From NCBI GenBank assembly GCA_963402885.1, contig OY727094.1, forward strand, positions 17,982,501 through 18,046,500: 64,000 bases of DNA, read 5' to 3'. The notes under the pieces are model-generated. The model saw only the letters and a list, made by a program, of their open reading frames with translations. It searched no databases and had not been told where the DNA came from. The stretch comes from Antedon bifida (Eukaryota; Echinodermata; Crinoidea; Comatulida; Antedonidae). This document shows positions 34,508 through 45,775 of this stretch, one piece after another. Made by a program: the position numbers and the translations under genes. Position 1 is the stretch's first letter. Each line of letters starts with the position of its first letter.

Positions 34508-34606
34508 CTCATTTTGTTGGTTAATATCAGCTCCACCATCAATGAGCTGTTTGCAGATGGCTGCATTACCTGCATTACCAGCAAACATCAATGTTGTAGT
34601 GCCATA
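34508..34606 (-). CDS. Ankyrin-repeat gene, exon encoding one ankyrin repeat (5' member of the pair)
   Basis: Exactly 99 bp, phase 0-0, with acceptor TTTTTAATAG and donor GAG|GTAAGTA. It encodes YGTTTLMFAGNAGN..., a KQLIDGGADIN core and QQNE, a full 33-residue ankyrin repeat. It follows the exon at 43542-43616, whose end (AVNIQNQ) supplies the finger preceding this repeat. It is the paralogue of the exon at 17416-17514: about 74 of 99 bases agree, and roughly 16 residues differ with only three or four codons changed silently. Introns on both sides agree better than the exon does. The repeat number of the protein therefore grew by one through an intronic tandem duplication. Confidence 0.85.
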
Positions 34607-34713
34607 CTATTAAAAATATAAATAATAAACAAAGTTACAAAACATATTCCTTAATATCTAAACCAAAAAAAAACCAAAATGACTAATATTATTAGTAATA
34701 ATCTTATAAATAT

Positions 34714-34870
34714 TATTATTATTATTATTATTATTTATTGCCAAAAACCAGTTACAAACATACACATACACAGAAACTAAGGGAGTAGGCAGGAACCTAA
34801 AAGTGAACCTAATCACTATAACAAGAGTTCAGGTTCCGTACTCCCAAAGTAACAACAAAGATATAAAATA
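34714..34870 (-). mobile_element. Retroposon 3' tail insertion (TTA microsatellite end)
   Basis: About 155 bp are present here but absent at the matching site in copy 1 (ATCTTATAAATATCC, about 17610). Minus-strand reading ends in a (TAA)n run at 34714-34735. ATAAATAT-like sequence on both sides suggests a target duplication. It resembles the 3' end of a LINE or SINE inserted after the duplication. Confidence 0.6.
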
Positions 34871-36280
34871 TCCTTAATTGATAACAGTTTATTATTTTGT
34901 TTTCAACGTTGAAAGATATTTTTCCAGTAACTAACAATCAACTTAAAATTATTATTTCTATAAAGCATTGTAAAATGTATTGTTTGTGTAAACTATTTTT
35001 ATGATCATGATCAAGGTATACTTCAGAACTATAAAACAGATTATAACTATATCATCTATAATCAATTTTATTTTGTATTGAAATAGTTGGGCAGAATGTA
35101 AAAGCTACTGTAAAAACAAAAGGTATATCCTACATATTTTAAACAATTTTAAAGGATTATTTTACAGTGCAATTATAAATCTGGACAATTTATTTTAAAT
35201 TTCAAATTGTGTTGTAGCTGTTAATAAGACAGTTTTTCACTATTCAATTGCACCACTCCAACTTGTAATAGCAGTACTTGTTGATAATCATTTAGGCCTA
35301 CTGTTTATTAGTGTGTGTTTTGTGGGTAAGCATTTCTATTTTATACACAGTATGTTATCATAATCATTGAAAGAATAACAAGTATCATTGCTATTATACT
35401 ATGTTATACCGACTGTAGTCAAGTACTAAAGAAATATAGATAAATTAGGCCTGAACATAACATACTAATTATGTGCCAGTTAAATGAGCAAACATTTTTT
35501 AAGCTTTTAATGTGATTATTTGCCATCATTTATAATAAGTTTAATTTGTTGATTCAGTTTACTATTTATTAGTGTATAGTGATAGTGTGTCTTAATTATA
35601 TATCACAATTATTATGAATTGTAATGTATACCATCTACCGGCCATAACCCAAATCTAATCTTAATGATTTCATTCACAACGTTTTCTTCTTGTGAAATTG
35701 GTTTGTTTATTATAACAGTGCTAACATATTTATAAAATTAACCCATAAGGTTGATTATTTAGTACATCCATCTTGAAATAAATGAATCCACAAAATCCCT
35801 CTTGATTCTCTAAAAGAAAGAGGATAAACATAGTTCTTGGTATCAATTTCTATAGTTTATTTACAATGTGCCTACTGTGTAGAGTTCACCAATAACTTTA
35901 AATATTTCAGAATCTGAAAGGGTTTCTCATATATTTCAAAACTAAATTTCAAAAACACAACAGAGACACAAACATGCAGTACAATAATAAATATAGAACA
36001 AAGTGATAGTAGACTAAAACAACATTATTAAACATCATTTTTATAGAATTTTTTAAATGTTTAGAAGATTAATGTTTAATGTTTTAAGATTTGAGTGTCA
36101 TATGGACTAAATATCAATCAATTTATTTGTAATTTAAATATTCTTATGTTTCCTCATCTTTATTGTTTCAAATTAATTAATCAAATTTCAGTATATCACC
36201 GGGCGGTTTAAAATTCATGTTTTGTGCATGTTGTGTTTATATAGTAAAAACAGTTCTTTCTGTCATGTTGCTCAATCTTA
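34871..36280. other. Intron of the ankyrin-repeat gene, copy 2
   Basis: No exon. The site near 35355 (TTTTATACACAGTATGTTAT) is where copy 1 contains the extra ~200 bp and the giant palindrome. Confidence 0.6.
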
Positions 36281-36432
36281 AGCTATGTCTACACTATCAC
36301 TACACTAGTTTGACAAAAAAAGTGTGCTATGCCCAAATATGGTTGGTAGTGATGTGCCCAAATATCATCATCACCATATATGTGCACATCACATTTATTT
36401 CTCACATAAAGTTTGATAGTGTAGACAGAGCT
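36281..36432. mobile_element. 152-bp PIF/Harbinger-type MITE, copy 2
   Basis: The same element and site as 29751-29886, with AGCTATGTCTACACTATCA and TGATAGTGTAGACAGAGCT ends and TTA on both sides. Its right TIR is better preserved than in copy 1. Confidence 0.7.
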
Positions 36433-36484
36433 TTATAATGATCTACAGTAGTTCAAAATTTTGAAAGTTATGTAATATATTTAT

Positions 36485-36845
36485 ATAATGGGTGTGGCTT
36501 AAGTAATGGCATCATTATATTGTTCAAATTATATTTTATATAGTTCCGTGGTTCTGTACATGTCATAAGCTATAATTTGATACCAAACTTGCCATATTTA
36601 TTTATTTCTTTAATTTTTTCACGAAGTTATGTAATATATAATGGGTGTGGCTTTTATGACGTCATTATATTGTGAAATTATATTTTTTTCCTGTTAGAGG
36701 TATTGTACATGTCATAAGCTATGATTTGATACCAAACTTGACATATTTATGTAATTTATATTTTTTAAATATTTTTACATAGCTCTACATAATATATTAA
36801 AAATGGGCGTGGTCAAAATGACGTCATTAAATTGTTCAAATTTTT
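36485..36845. repeat. Tandem units with GGGTGTGGCTT, copy 2
   Basis: Three units corresponding to 29935-30245, each carrying GGGTGTGGCT or GGGCGTGGTC, ATGACGTCATTA and CATGTCATAAGCTATGAT-like sequence. Confidence 0.65.
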
Positions 36846-37890
36846 GGGCACCCCTTCTAGAATTGTTAGTTAGGTCCTAAAGAAGGTTTCTGCCAAGTTT
36901 GGTGCTTTTGGCACAAAGTGCACAAAGAAAGTGCTAAGCGACCTGACTAATTGTCATCACCTTTTTAGAAAACGCATGGACAATGCAAATTAACAATGTA
37001 CTGTTCACTAATTTAATTAAAATCGGCGCCGCCTAAAAATCCTACCTAGGCCTAGTAGGAGACGACACATTTTAGTGGTTAGCCTAATTTAGCCGGACAA
37101 GACAACATCGTGCGCCGAAATCGACATCGGAGTGGAGTCTAGTTTCTGTAGCTAACCCCGACCACAATTAATTTTGAGTGATGCTATGCTACGTATGGGT
37201 ACTGTTAATTTGGAGAGGGAGTATCGCGTTTCATGTCATGAGACACAAAATCTAGGTAAACGATCTTCGTCGCGTTTTCCAGGCCTGCCATAATATGAAA
37301 AAAAAAAAAAAATTCTAGGTCTGTGCGCGATCAACGTTGATACTGATACTATATTTAGAATGTTAATGATCGTTTGTTGTCGGCATCATTTCTGGTTCGA
37401 CTGGACGTTTTATTTTTAGAAGTTGGCCTAAGCCTATTTACTACTATTAGTTCATTGTGGTTCGTGTGGTGCCATCATACCTCTACTGTGGGAAATTTCA
37501 ATTTATTTATTTCTTCGCCGTCAGTCGAGTAGATAAAAAACACCACGAAGAAAACGATTACGATTAATAATATTTATTAACAAATGCTTCCGAGTAATTT
37601 ACAACTTGGTCCTCCGTCAGTCAAAATTAATTTTGCACACCTTGTTACCTCACAAAAAACATTGTAGGGTTGTCTACGAAATGCATTTTTTCTGACCTTA
37701 TTATGAAATGCGTGGGTTTGGCAGAGTAGCCGGACAACTCTCACCTACTACAAGTAGTTTGTGTCTAAATTAATTTGCATGATTGGTAAGAATCAGTGGG
37801 TAGTGCACCAACATGTTGATAACTACCACAAGTAGTTTGTGTTAATATCTATATTAATTTGCATGATTGGTTCATGACGTATATTTTAAA
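36846..37890. other. Intron of the ankyrin-repeat gene, copy 2
   Basis: No exon seen. A small local duplication of about 85 bp around CTACAAGTAGTTTGTGT lies at 37740-37850. Confidence 0.55.
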
Positions 37891-38856
37891 CTAGCAATTA
37901 TACCCGCCCCAGGCCGGTTTCAAAATTAGTTTAAAGCCTCCTCAGTACATAACACCCAATGCCAGTATCTCCCTATTCACCAACCTCCATGCCTTTTCAA
38001 TAAAACCACACACTCTTTTTAAAAAACAAATTTTTCCGAGTGCAGGACAAATTCAATTCAACTTTAGCTTCAAAATGAGAGGGCTATACATAGCTATGCT
38101 AGACCTATAGTTTAAGTACGTTGTCAACTGTGTAAATGAATAGGTGTCATATTGGCTGATAATTAAAATATCTAATTTTGATACTGCGGTCCCCCAGCCT
38201 TCTTTCTCCTCTTACCATCCCAGCCACAATCAACAAACCTTCACTCCTCCCCTGGACAGTTCAAATGTAGTAAATTTTTCTAGTACAATTCCAATCATAT
38301 AGGCTACTTCATTACACCAATATTACCTCCTCCTCCAAACACATCCGAAATACCGGGTGATGTGTTTTAGACAGTTCCAGTACAAATTATGTTAGCCATC
38401 ACTCCCAACCCATAATCCCTCAGTGGCAGTTTTCAAATGTAGTTTAAAACATTCCCAGTACAGTTTCGGTCATGGTGATAGGCTACATCCCCACCCCAAA
38501 CTCCCAGCCCCTTCCCAGGGATAATTAAAATAGGCCTACACAATTCTGGTCAATTTGATAGCCTACTACTCCTAGAAAATCCCCTGAACCCCAACTCCTA
38601 CACCCTATCTCCCAACCCCCCACAATTTGTATAACGAACAAACATCGAAAGTGGGGAAAAGTGGGCCATTTTGACAACATTAACTTGGATCCTAGATGGC
38701 GGATGATGTTCAAATATAGTTTAGAACATTCCCAGTACAATTGCGGTCATTTTGATACCCCATATGTAAGGTTACGTGCAGTAACAACAATTTGTATAAC
38801 GAACAAACAGACAGACAGACAGACAAACGTACAAACTCTCTCACTTATAATATAGA
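37891..38856. mobile_element. 966-bp copy-2-specific insertion of unknown class
   Basis: Copy 1 reads TATTTTAAATAGGGAAAAT without interruption (about 31404). Here CTAGCAATTATACCCGCCCC ... CTCACTTATAATATAGA is inserted between AAA and TAGGG. It contains C-rich segments with recurring CCCCAACTCCTA-like and TTCCAGTACAATT-like blocks, and a (CAGA)n run at 38803-38826 before its right end. I see no TIR, target duplication or protein. The clean A/T insertion point recalls Helitrons, but the terminal TC and CTRR hairpin are not evident. Confidence 0.55.
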
Positions 38857-39240
38857 TAGGGAAAATGTTACAAGTCAATCATTAACATTGTTGACTGTCA
38901 TTTGCCTCAGATGGACATTGATGTTCTTATTCAATGGAGTAACATGGGAAATTAATTTTCAAATTATTTCTATATCACATTCTAAACATCTCATCACATA
39001 TTTTTATCAGAAGAATGGTTGTATCTTTGAGAGAACACAAACTGATCAAAATTGTTAATAAATCCCAGAGGCGGATGCAGCCTTGAAAAATAGAGAGGGG
39101 GAAAAGGGTTTGTGACAAAGTTTGAACAATCGGCCTCAGGAACTGGTGGGGGGAGGGGGTGTTCTACCATGTTTTAGGCTGTTTTATTTAAAAGTGGTTA
39201 GGTTTTGTCAGTTATGTTATGGTACATTTTATAAGTGGAG

Positions 39241-41980
39241 GCTAGTCAATCTAGCAAAAAAAACAGCCCAAAGTGAAACAAATTGCAAACAGAGATTTTT
39301 CGTTTTTAAATGGTCAAATATGATGAGGAGATCAAAATTTGAGCATCACACCTCTGTCACTCATCCCGATGATATGCAAATTAGCTTAAATATGCAAATT
39401 AGGGTGAAATTACAGGGTTACCATATCTCAAAAACTACTAGTCCGAGAGAGTTGATTTTTTCACTGATCTATTCAAAATGTATATATTTATATTTACTCT
39501 AATGAAACATTTTACGAAAAATTGACCGGAAGTACAACATTTGACCTTCGACCCCATTTCTCAATGTTTGCATATACAATGTGACTAAAATGTCTGTAGA
39601 GACTTTATTTTGCCCTCAAATGACCCAGACATAAGTTCCTAATAGCCAGCATAGGATCACTTTGTAATTCCCAAAATCACACCTTTGTCACACACCTCGA
39701 AAGTATGCAAATTAGTAGTACAATTTAAATAAAATATGCAAATAAGGGGAAAAAATTACAGTTGTCCTATATCTCAAAAACCACTAATGCTAGAGAGCTG
39801 ATTTTTTCACAGCCGTATTCAGAATGTACATATTTCTATTTGCTCCAATGAAACATTTTACAAAAAATTGACCGGAAGTATGACATTTGACCCTCGACCC
39901 CATTTCTCAATATTGCATATATAATGAAACTAAAATGTCTGTAGAGACTTTGTTTTGCCCTCAAATGACTCCGATACAGGTTTCTAATAGCCAACATAGG
40001 ACTGTTTAGTAGATCTCAAAATCACACCTGTATCACTCACCTCCAAAGTATGCAAATTATTAGTACAAGTTACATGAAATATGCAAATTAGAGGGTGAAA
40101 TTACAGGTTCCTATATATCGAAAACCACTAAGGCTAGAGAGTTGATTTTTTCAATAACTTGTTCAGAATGTACATATTTATATTTACTCTAATGAAACAT
40201 TTTACGAAAAAATTACCGGAAATACAACAATTGACCCTCGACCCCATTTTTTTTTAATGATTTGTATCCAAACCCAAGGTATTTCATATGTTGTCGCACC
40301 CGCTTCTTTTTCATGACTGATGAGGTAATTAGGATTCGTTTCTTGTTCAGATCAGCTAGATTTCTCTTTTTATTTAGCTTTGACATGGTTAATTTGATTG
40401 CTACAAAGTATCTCTACAATAGGTTTCACAACATAAGGCGCTATATAAATCCAGGATATTATTATTATTATTATTTCTCAATAATTGCATATAATGCAAC
40501 TAAAATGTATGTACAGACTTTGTTTTGGCCTCAAATGACTCGGATACAGGTTTTATATAGCCAGTATAAGTCAAGCACCTCGAAAGTATGCAAATTAGTA
40601 GTACAAGCTATATGAAATATGCAAATTACAATGAATTGCCTTATGTATTTATGAAAATATTGAGAAATAAGGTCGAGGGTCAAATGTCATAATTCAATCA
40701 AGAAAATTTTTGCGTAAAATGTTTCATTACAGCGAATATAAATATGTACATTCTGAATCAACTCTGAATTCAAATCAACTCTCTAGCATTAATGGTTTCG
40801 AGATATGGGAAGACTGTAATTTCACCCCTAATTTGCATATTTCATGTAACTTGTACTAATAATTTGCATACTTTCAAGGTGTGTGACAAAGATGTGATTT
40901 TGGGAATTACAAAGAGGTCCTATGCTGACGATAGGAAAACTGTATCCGAGTCATTTGAGTCCAAAAAAATTATCTACAGACATTTTAGTCGCATTATGTA
41001 TGCAAACATTGATAAATAGGGTAAATTGTTGTATTTCCGGTCATTTTTTCGTAAAATGTTTCATTAGAGCAAATATAAATATGTACATTCTGAACAAGTT
41101 TTTGAAAAAATCAACTCTCTACCTTAGCGGTTTTCGATACATATAGGAACCTATAATTTCACCCCCTAATTTGCATATTTCATGTAACTTGTACTAATAA
41201 TTTGCATACTTTGAAGGTGAGTGATACAGGTGTGATTTTGAGATTTACTAAACATTCCTATGTTGGGTATTAGAAACCTGTATCCGAGTCATTTAAGGAC
41301 AAAACAAAGTCTCTACAGACATTTTAGTTTTCATTATATATGCAATATTGAGAAATGGGGTCGAGGGTCAAATGTCATACTTCCGGGCATTTTTTTGTAA
41401 AATGTCTCATTACAGCAAATATAAATATATACATTTTAAATATTTTAGTGAAAAAATCAACACTCTAGCATTAGCGGTTTTCGAGATATGGCAACGCTGT
41501 ATTTTCAATCCCTAATTTGCATATTTATTATTACTTGTGCGTGACGAAGTTGTGCTTTTGGGAATTATAATACAGTTCTATGGGGGATATTGAAAACCAA
41601 TATCCAAGTCATTGAGTCCAAAATAAAGTCTCTACAGACATTTTAATCACATATTTATGTAAATATTGAGAAATGGGGTCAAGGGTCAAAATTTGGTACT
41701 TCCGGACATTTTTATGTAAAATGTCTCATTAGAGCAAATATAAATATATATATTCTGAACCAGACTGTGCAAAAATGAACTCTCTACGATTAGTAGTTTT
41801 TAAGATATGGTAACCCTGTAATTTCACCCTAATTTGCATATTTAAGCTAATTTGCATACCTTCGGGATGAGTGTCAGAGGTGTGATGCTCAAAAAATAAT
41901 CACCTTATCATATGTAACCATTTAAAAAAAAAAAATCTCTGTTTGCAATTTGTTTCACTCAAAATGCTAGATTGACTAGC
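39241..41980. mobile_element. 2.74-kb foldback element with internal tandem units
   Basis: Copy 1 lacks it (GTGGACAATTGAATTGTTTG at about 31868). The ends GCTAGTCAATCTAGCA and TGCTAGATTGACTAGC are perfect 16-bp TIRs, extended by a matched block containing GTGAAACAAATTGCAAACAG. Each half has about three units of roughly 380 bp with AAACATTTTACGAAAAATTG, ACCGGAAGTA and TTTGACCCTCGACCCCATTT; the right half is inverted (centre near 40,650). No protein is encoded. The TIR itself can form a small hairpin (GCTAG / CTAGC). It is related in internal motif to 7553-8149. Confidence 0.8.
40256..40490 (+). mobile_element. LINE/SINE 3' tail fragment nested in the foldback
   Basis: It interrupts the third left-half unit between GACCCCATTT and TCTCAATA. 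It ends with ACATAAGGCGCTATATAAAT and an (ATT)n run, the 3' tail type also seen in the SINE at 5533-5845. Confidence 0.65.
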
Positions 41981-42240
41981 AATTGTTTGTTATGGGCCCA
42001 CCGTTTCAAACTGCTGTGTGAAATCCATTCTTTCATATAACAAAAATACAAAAGCCGATGAGTTATATTATGTGCTTTAAAAAAGTAATCTATTTTCAAA
42101 AGAGAGAGAGAAAAATAGGCATTATTTATTATTATAAGCATGTAGGACTTTTTTATATATTATATTTAAAATCAATTTAGTATAGAGCTGAATAATAGTG
42201 TGTGTCGTACTATTTCACATAAACCACCATACCTATTTTC

Positions 42241-43541
42241 ATGTTACAATCAGTGGCTGATTTTAGGGAGAAAAGCGTGCAAAGCACAGCATGTGTAATT
42301 ATGGCCATCTACGATATTCATCTTGATAATTTTGTATAATTTAACTTTTCTACTGAAGGCTACAGGGTTACCAGAACTGAATTTGTTTGTTCTTATGTCT
42401 CTTTATAAGTTTCATTCAACATTTATTTAGAAATATTTATATTCATCAAGAAAAAAAAGAAGCACACATTTACAATAACTTAAATGGTAACATTAAATAA
42501 GAAGTCTGTGAAGTGTAAAGCTAAATCCCCTAAATTAATCATATTTTTCAAAGGATTATTCCATTTGGAATCTACTAACGTTTTGTATCAGATCAGATTA
42601 AACTATATGTAAACTTTAGAGAGAAAAATTGTTAAATAACTTTGACCCTGACATTACATGCACATGGGTATTACCTTTTCCCATTGTAGGTATTATATTA
42701 TTTATTATTATTTATTCAAGCAAAAGATACATTTTACAAAATATAATACAAATCAACAAATTAAACAAACACGACGCAAGAAGAAAATATAAAATCACAG
42801 TCACTAGCTGCCAGGAAAGCACAAAAGCAGCCTAAGGCATTGTCACCAATTAGATGTGTACCTCCATTATGCTTGTTGTGGCCAGGTCTTAAATGTTGCG
42901 CTTTATATATGAAACTGAAAATAGTATAATTTCAGCTATTTTTATATCTTAAATGTTTGTGTTTTTATGTTTTGTTATTTGTACAAGGGGTCCAATGTGG
43001 ATAGAAGTGCTTGCCACCTGTTCATAACTTTTTTTCACTGTCTTGTATTTTTCTTTCAGTGATAAAGTTTAATAAATGAAAAGTATATATTTCTACTACT
43101 CTAGTATGATGTTAATAAAAGTTTGTTTAGTTATCAGATTATTATTATAATATTAACAGATGAATAATTATATCATCGTTCAGATTCTGAAATTAATTAC
43201 AATTACAAGGGATTGGGTTACCAAGCCATTATTCAAATCCGGTATTAGCCAATCAAATTGTCTAAGCAAATTGTACTGAAAGAAAGAGTACTCAATTATA
43301 TTGCCAAACCATCTAACAGACAGCTAAGATAAGATATAAACACACAATATACTTTTTAAAACTAAAAACTGGAAAAGAAAGAAGTGAAACAATTATGTTG
43401 AAAAAAAAAATGCTTTTAACAACCAGTGTGAATGTTTACTGCAAATATGCAACCAGAGAACAATTATAAAAGATCTTAAAAACAAATTAGTATTGATGTA
43501 CTTTAATTAGTGTCAAGTAAGGAAAACAAATTGATGTATAC
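42241..43541. other. Intron of the ankyrin-repeat gene, outside the duplication
   Basis: Single-copy A/T-rich sequence with no recognised element or exon. Confidence 0.55.
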
Positions 43542-43616
43542 CTGGTTCTGGATGTTGACAGCATTGTTGCTGGCCATGAAATGACAAATTTCTTCAGCAG
43601 TTTTTTCTTCTGCAAT
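43542..43616 (-). CDS. Ankyrin-repeat gene, exon 2
   Basis: 75 bp (25 codons), phase 0-0, with acceptor TTTCATAG|ATT and donor CAG|GTATAC. It encodes IAEEKTAEEICHFMASN, then NAVNIQNQ. The end AVNIQNQ is the usual close of an ankyrin repeat (D/A-V-N-x-x-N/D) before the next G-T-L, so the exon completes a half repeat begun in exon 1 and leads straight into YGTTTL of the 34508-34606 exon. It lies 7.0 kb upstream of the duplicated block's ankyrin exon boundary in RNA order, outside the duplicated unit. Confidence 0.75.
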
Positions 43617-44294
43617 CTATGAAATAAAAACATATAGATCAATATGCATTCAGTTACATTTTTCATTAAAATACATATACTATAGTAAACATAGACAACA
43701 ACATACATTCCATGTTGTATTAAATTACAGCCATTATATTATAATATTATCATTATAATAATATTAGATTGCCCAAATAAATTTGTTTTTTTCTGCTTGT
43801 CTTAAATTTTGTATTTACATTAATTTTGTAGACATATTTTTATAGAAAAATTTTGATAACATTTTTATTTTTTTTAAAATATTTATTTTTATATGAGGGG
43901 TAGCTGGCTTATTTGATTTACAGCGATGTATTTTACTTAAGCTGCCCCTGCCCAGCATTTTTCATCTTTAATATGTTGTATTGTATGTTTTGTATTGATA
44001 TCATGCTGGTCAAATAAATAAAACAAAACAATCACATCAAATGAGCCAACAGTTTTTATAAGCACTACAGTGTTTATATTGATCCATTATGACGGCACTG
44101 TAAGTTGTTGTGACCCTATTTTATACCGCCATGTTTTGGTTTTTAATTCATTTAGTTACTTGTTTTATATAATCTCTTCAGTTTCCAGCGCATTAGCTCA
44201 TAGAACAATTTATGAAGTTGCTAATGAGCTAGTATTGCTAGTTAATTGTTGCTGGTTAAATTGTATTATACTAAAGCAGTGTAAACTTGCCTAC
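43617..44294. other. Intron 1 of the ankyrin-repeat gene
   Basis: A/T-rich intron of 678 bp; nothing else recognised. Confidence 0.6.
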
Positions 44295-44348
44295 CTGAAT
44301 GCCATTGAATGCACAAAGACGAAGAAGGTTTTGTTTGAAGATATCCAT
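44295..44348 (-). CDS. Ankyrin-repeat gene, first coding exon
   Basis: It encodes MDIFKQNLLRLCAFNGIQ, ending CAG|GTAGGCAAG in phase 0, which joins in frame with exon 2 (IAEEKTAEEI...). I chose the ATG at 44346-44348 because the helix LLRLCAFNG is like the first helix of an ankyrin repeat (LL.AA..G), and an AG precedes it closely upstream (TTTAGCAGAATTGCA), so the exon may begin at a splice acceptor with a non-coding first exon further right. There is no signal peptide, which suggests a cytosolic or nuclear protein. No start earlier in this frame is supported. What else the protein contains is unknown. Confidence 0.7.
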
Positions 44349-45179
44349 TGCAATTCTGCTAAATTGAAAAAAGGGCAGAAACAATGTATAATGTTTAAAA
44401 TGGATTAAAATAAAAACAAGTTGTCAATTCAAAATTTGTAGGGTTTATATGAAAGCAACACACACATTAACAAATAGATGATTACGAGTTACTTGAATAT
44501 TAATGGTAGATACTTAGTGATAACAGCTCATGACAACAGCAAAGGTGATGAAGCAACATATCATTAGAATCATCTACAAACTGTTGTGGCTTTAAACCAC
44601 CCTTTTCCTAAATAAAAGCATCCCTCCCTCTAATTTTTAAAGTGACAAATATAAATACACTACAAGAATTGAACATGATGTTGAAATAGAGTAAATAATT
44701 ATACAATCCAATATCTCTTCTATCAACAATTTCCTCAACCAATGCCTCCTCTATCAAATAACATTATAATATTTCTAGTCATACTATGGAGTAATGCTGA
44801 AAAAAAAAATCTAAAATATATAATGCTTCTCTATCAATAGTTGAATGCAAATTGTTGTACAAAAGACCAACACTTTTATCTGATAACCAGGGCAATTCAA
44901 TATATTCTGTAAAATTTACACCATATTGTTGTCTTTGTTTTATCATATAGTTGATTAGAACTACAAACCAACGTGAATTACCATTTTAGGTAAAGCAATA
45001 AAGGTGTATCAAGGTACCTTAAGTAAAAACAATGATTGGCTAAGGTCTTGTGAAAATACAATGTATTTTTACTTGGAATTATTAAAAATACTTGAACACT
45101 GAAAAAGATGAGGTTCATACAAACTGTTAATAAAATAAAGATGTTTGATTAAAATCATGTCATTATCATACAGTACATG
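44349..45179. other. Upstream region of the ankyrin-repeat gene
   Basis: Promoter and any 5' untranslated exons should lie here or further right. I see no convincing TATA box or initiator and do not place one. Confidence 0.4.
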
Positions 45180-45365
45180 GCTTGGAAGGTATACAATCTA
45201 CAACTTAAGTCAAGAAATTGCATCATCAGTTTAACATTAGTTGAGTTTATCAGATTTGTTTTTACATTTTCAATAGATTGGTTTGAGATGATATTTTACC
45301 ATTTTGTAGTTTAATACAGAGAGGCACTGTGAGGATCAAGGGTTAGTTAGTTGAATAACGCTCTT
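45180..45365. repeat. Direct repeat, copy A
   Basis: The sequence from GGAAGGTATACAATCTACAA to CAGAGAGGCACTGTGAGGAT recurs at 46685-47240, so it is one of two same-strand copies about 1.5-1.9 kb apart. The second copy has an extra internal segment. Confidence 0.7.
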
Positions 45366-45775
45366 GAAAGAGGTTGGACTATAAAACCAAATATAATGCA
45401 ATTATAAAATAAAAAAAAGATGATAACAGTAATTTTCTTACTCTATGTAATTAGGTATTGAATAAATCCATTATCAAACAAGTCATTAGTAGTTAATAAT
45501 CAGAGACAAGACAAAATCTAACCAACTGAATGTTCACAGGCAAAATCAAAGCTAATAATCATTTGAATTATTAATACAAACAAACTATAACGAAGTTGTG
45601 TTGTATGTACCTATTCAAATAAATGATATACAGTATGTCAAAATGGTTATTATACCTGTAAACAATTAAGTTAAACTAAAACGTATACATTAGATAACTG
45701 GCTGCTGAATCAGACAATAAGCATTTCAAAAAACAACTTTGGCTTTTACTATTAATAAATAAATTAATGCATTCC
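45366..45775. other. AT-rich non-coding sequence, no gene seen
   Basis: Nothing recognised. Confidence 0.5.

Larger units (their letters stand above)
32114..42240. repeat. Tandem duplication, copy 2
   Basis: This begins at a sharp junction: sequence matching the end of the unit (CATACCTATT, as near 42230) joins TACTGTGACGTCTTTCG, which in copy 1 lies inside the Harbinger-like element at about 11206. It contains the second ankyrin exon (34508-34606). Copy-2-specific insertions are 34714-34870, 37891-38856 and 39241-41980. Without insertions the unit is about 6.3 kb. Confidence 0.85.

Noticed and set aside
37891-38856. Helitron
   Set aside because: Insertion between A and T fits, but the 5' TC and the 3' hairpin plus CTRR are not seen.
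44070-44408. 112-residue plus-strand frame
   Set aside because: It overlaps in antisense the first coding exon of the ankyrin gene, whose splice site and frame fit the downstream exons.
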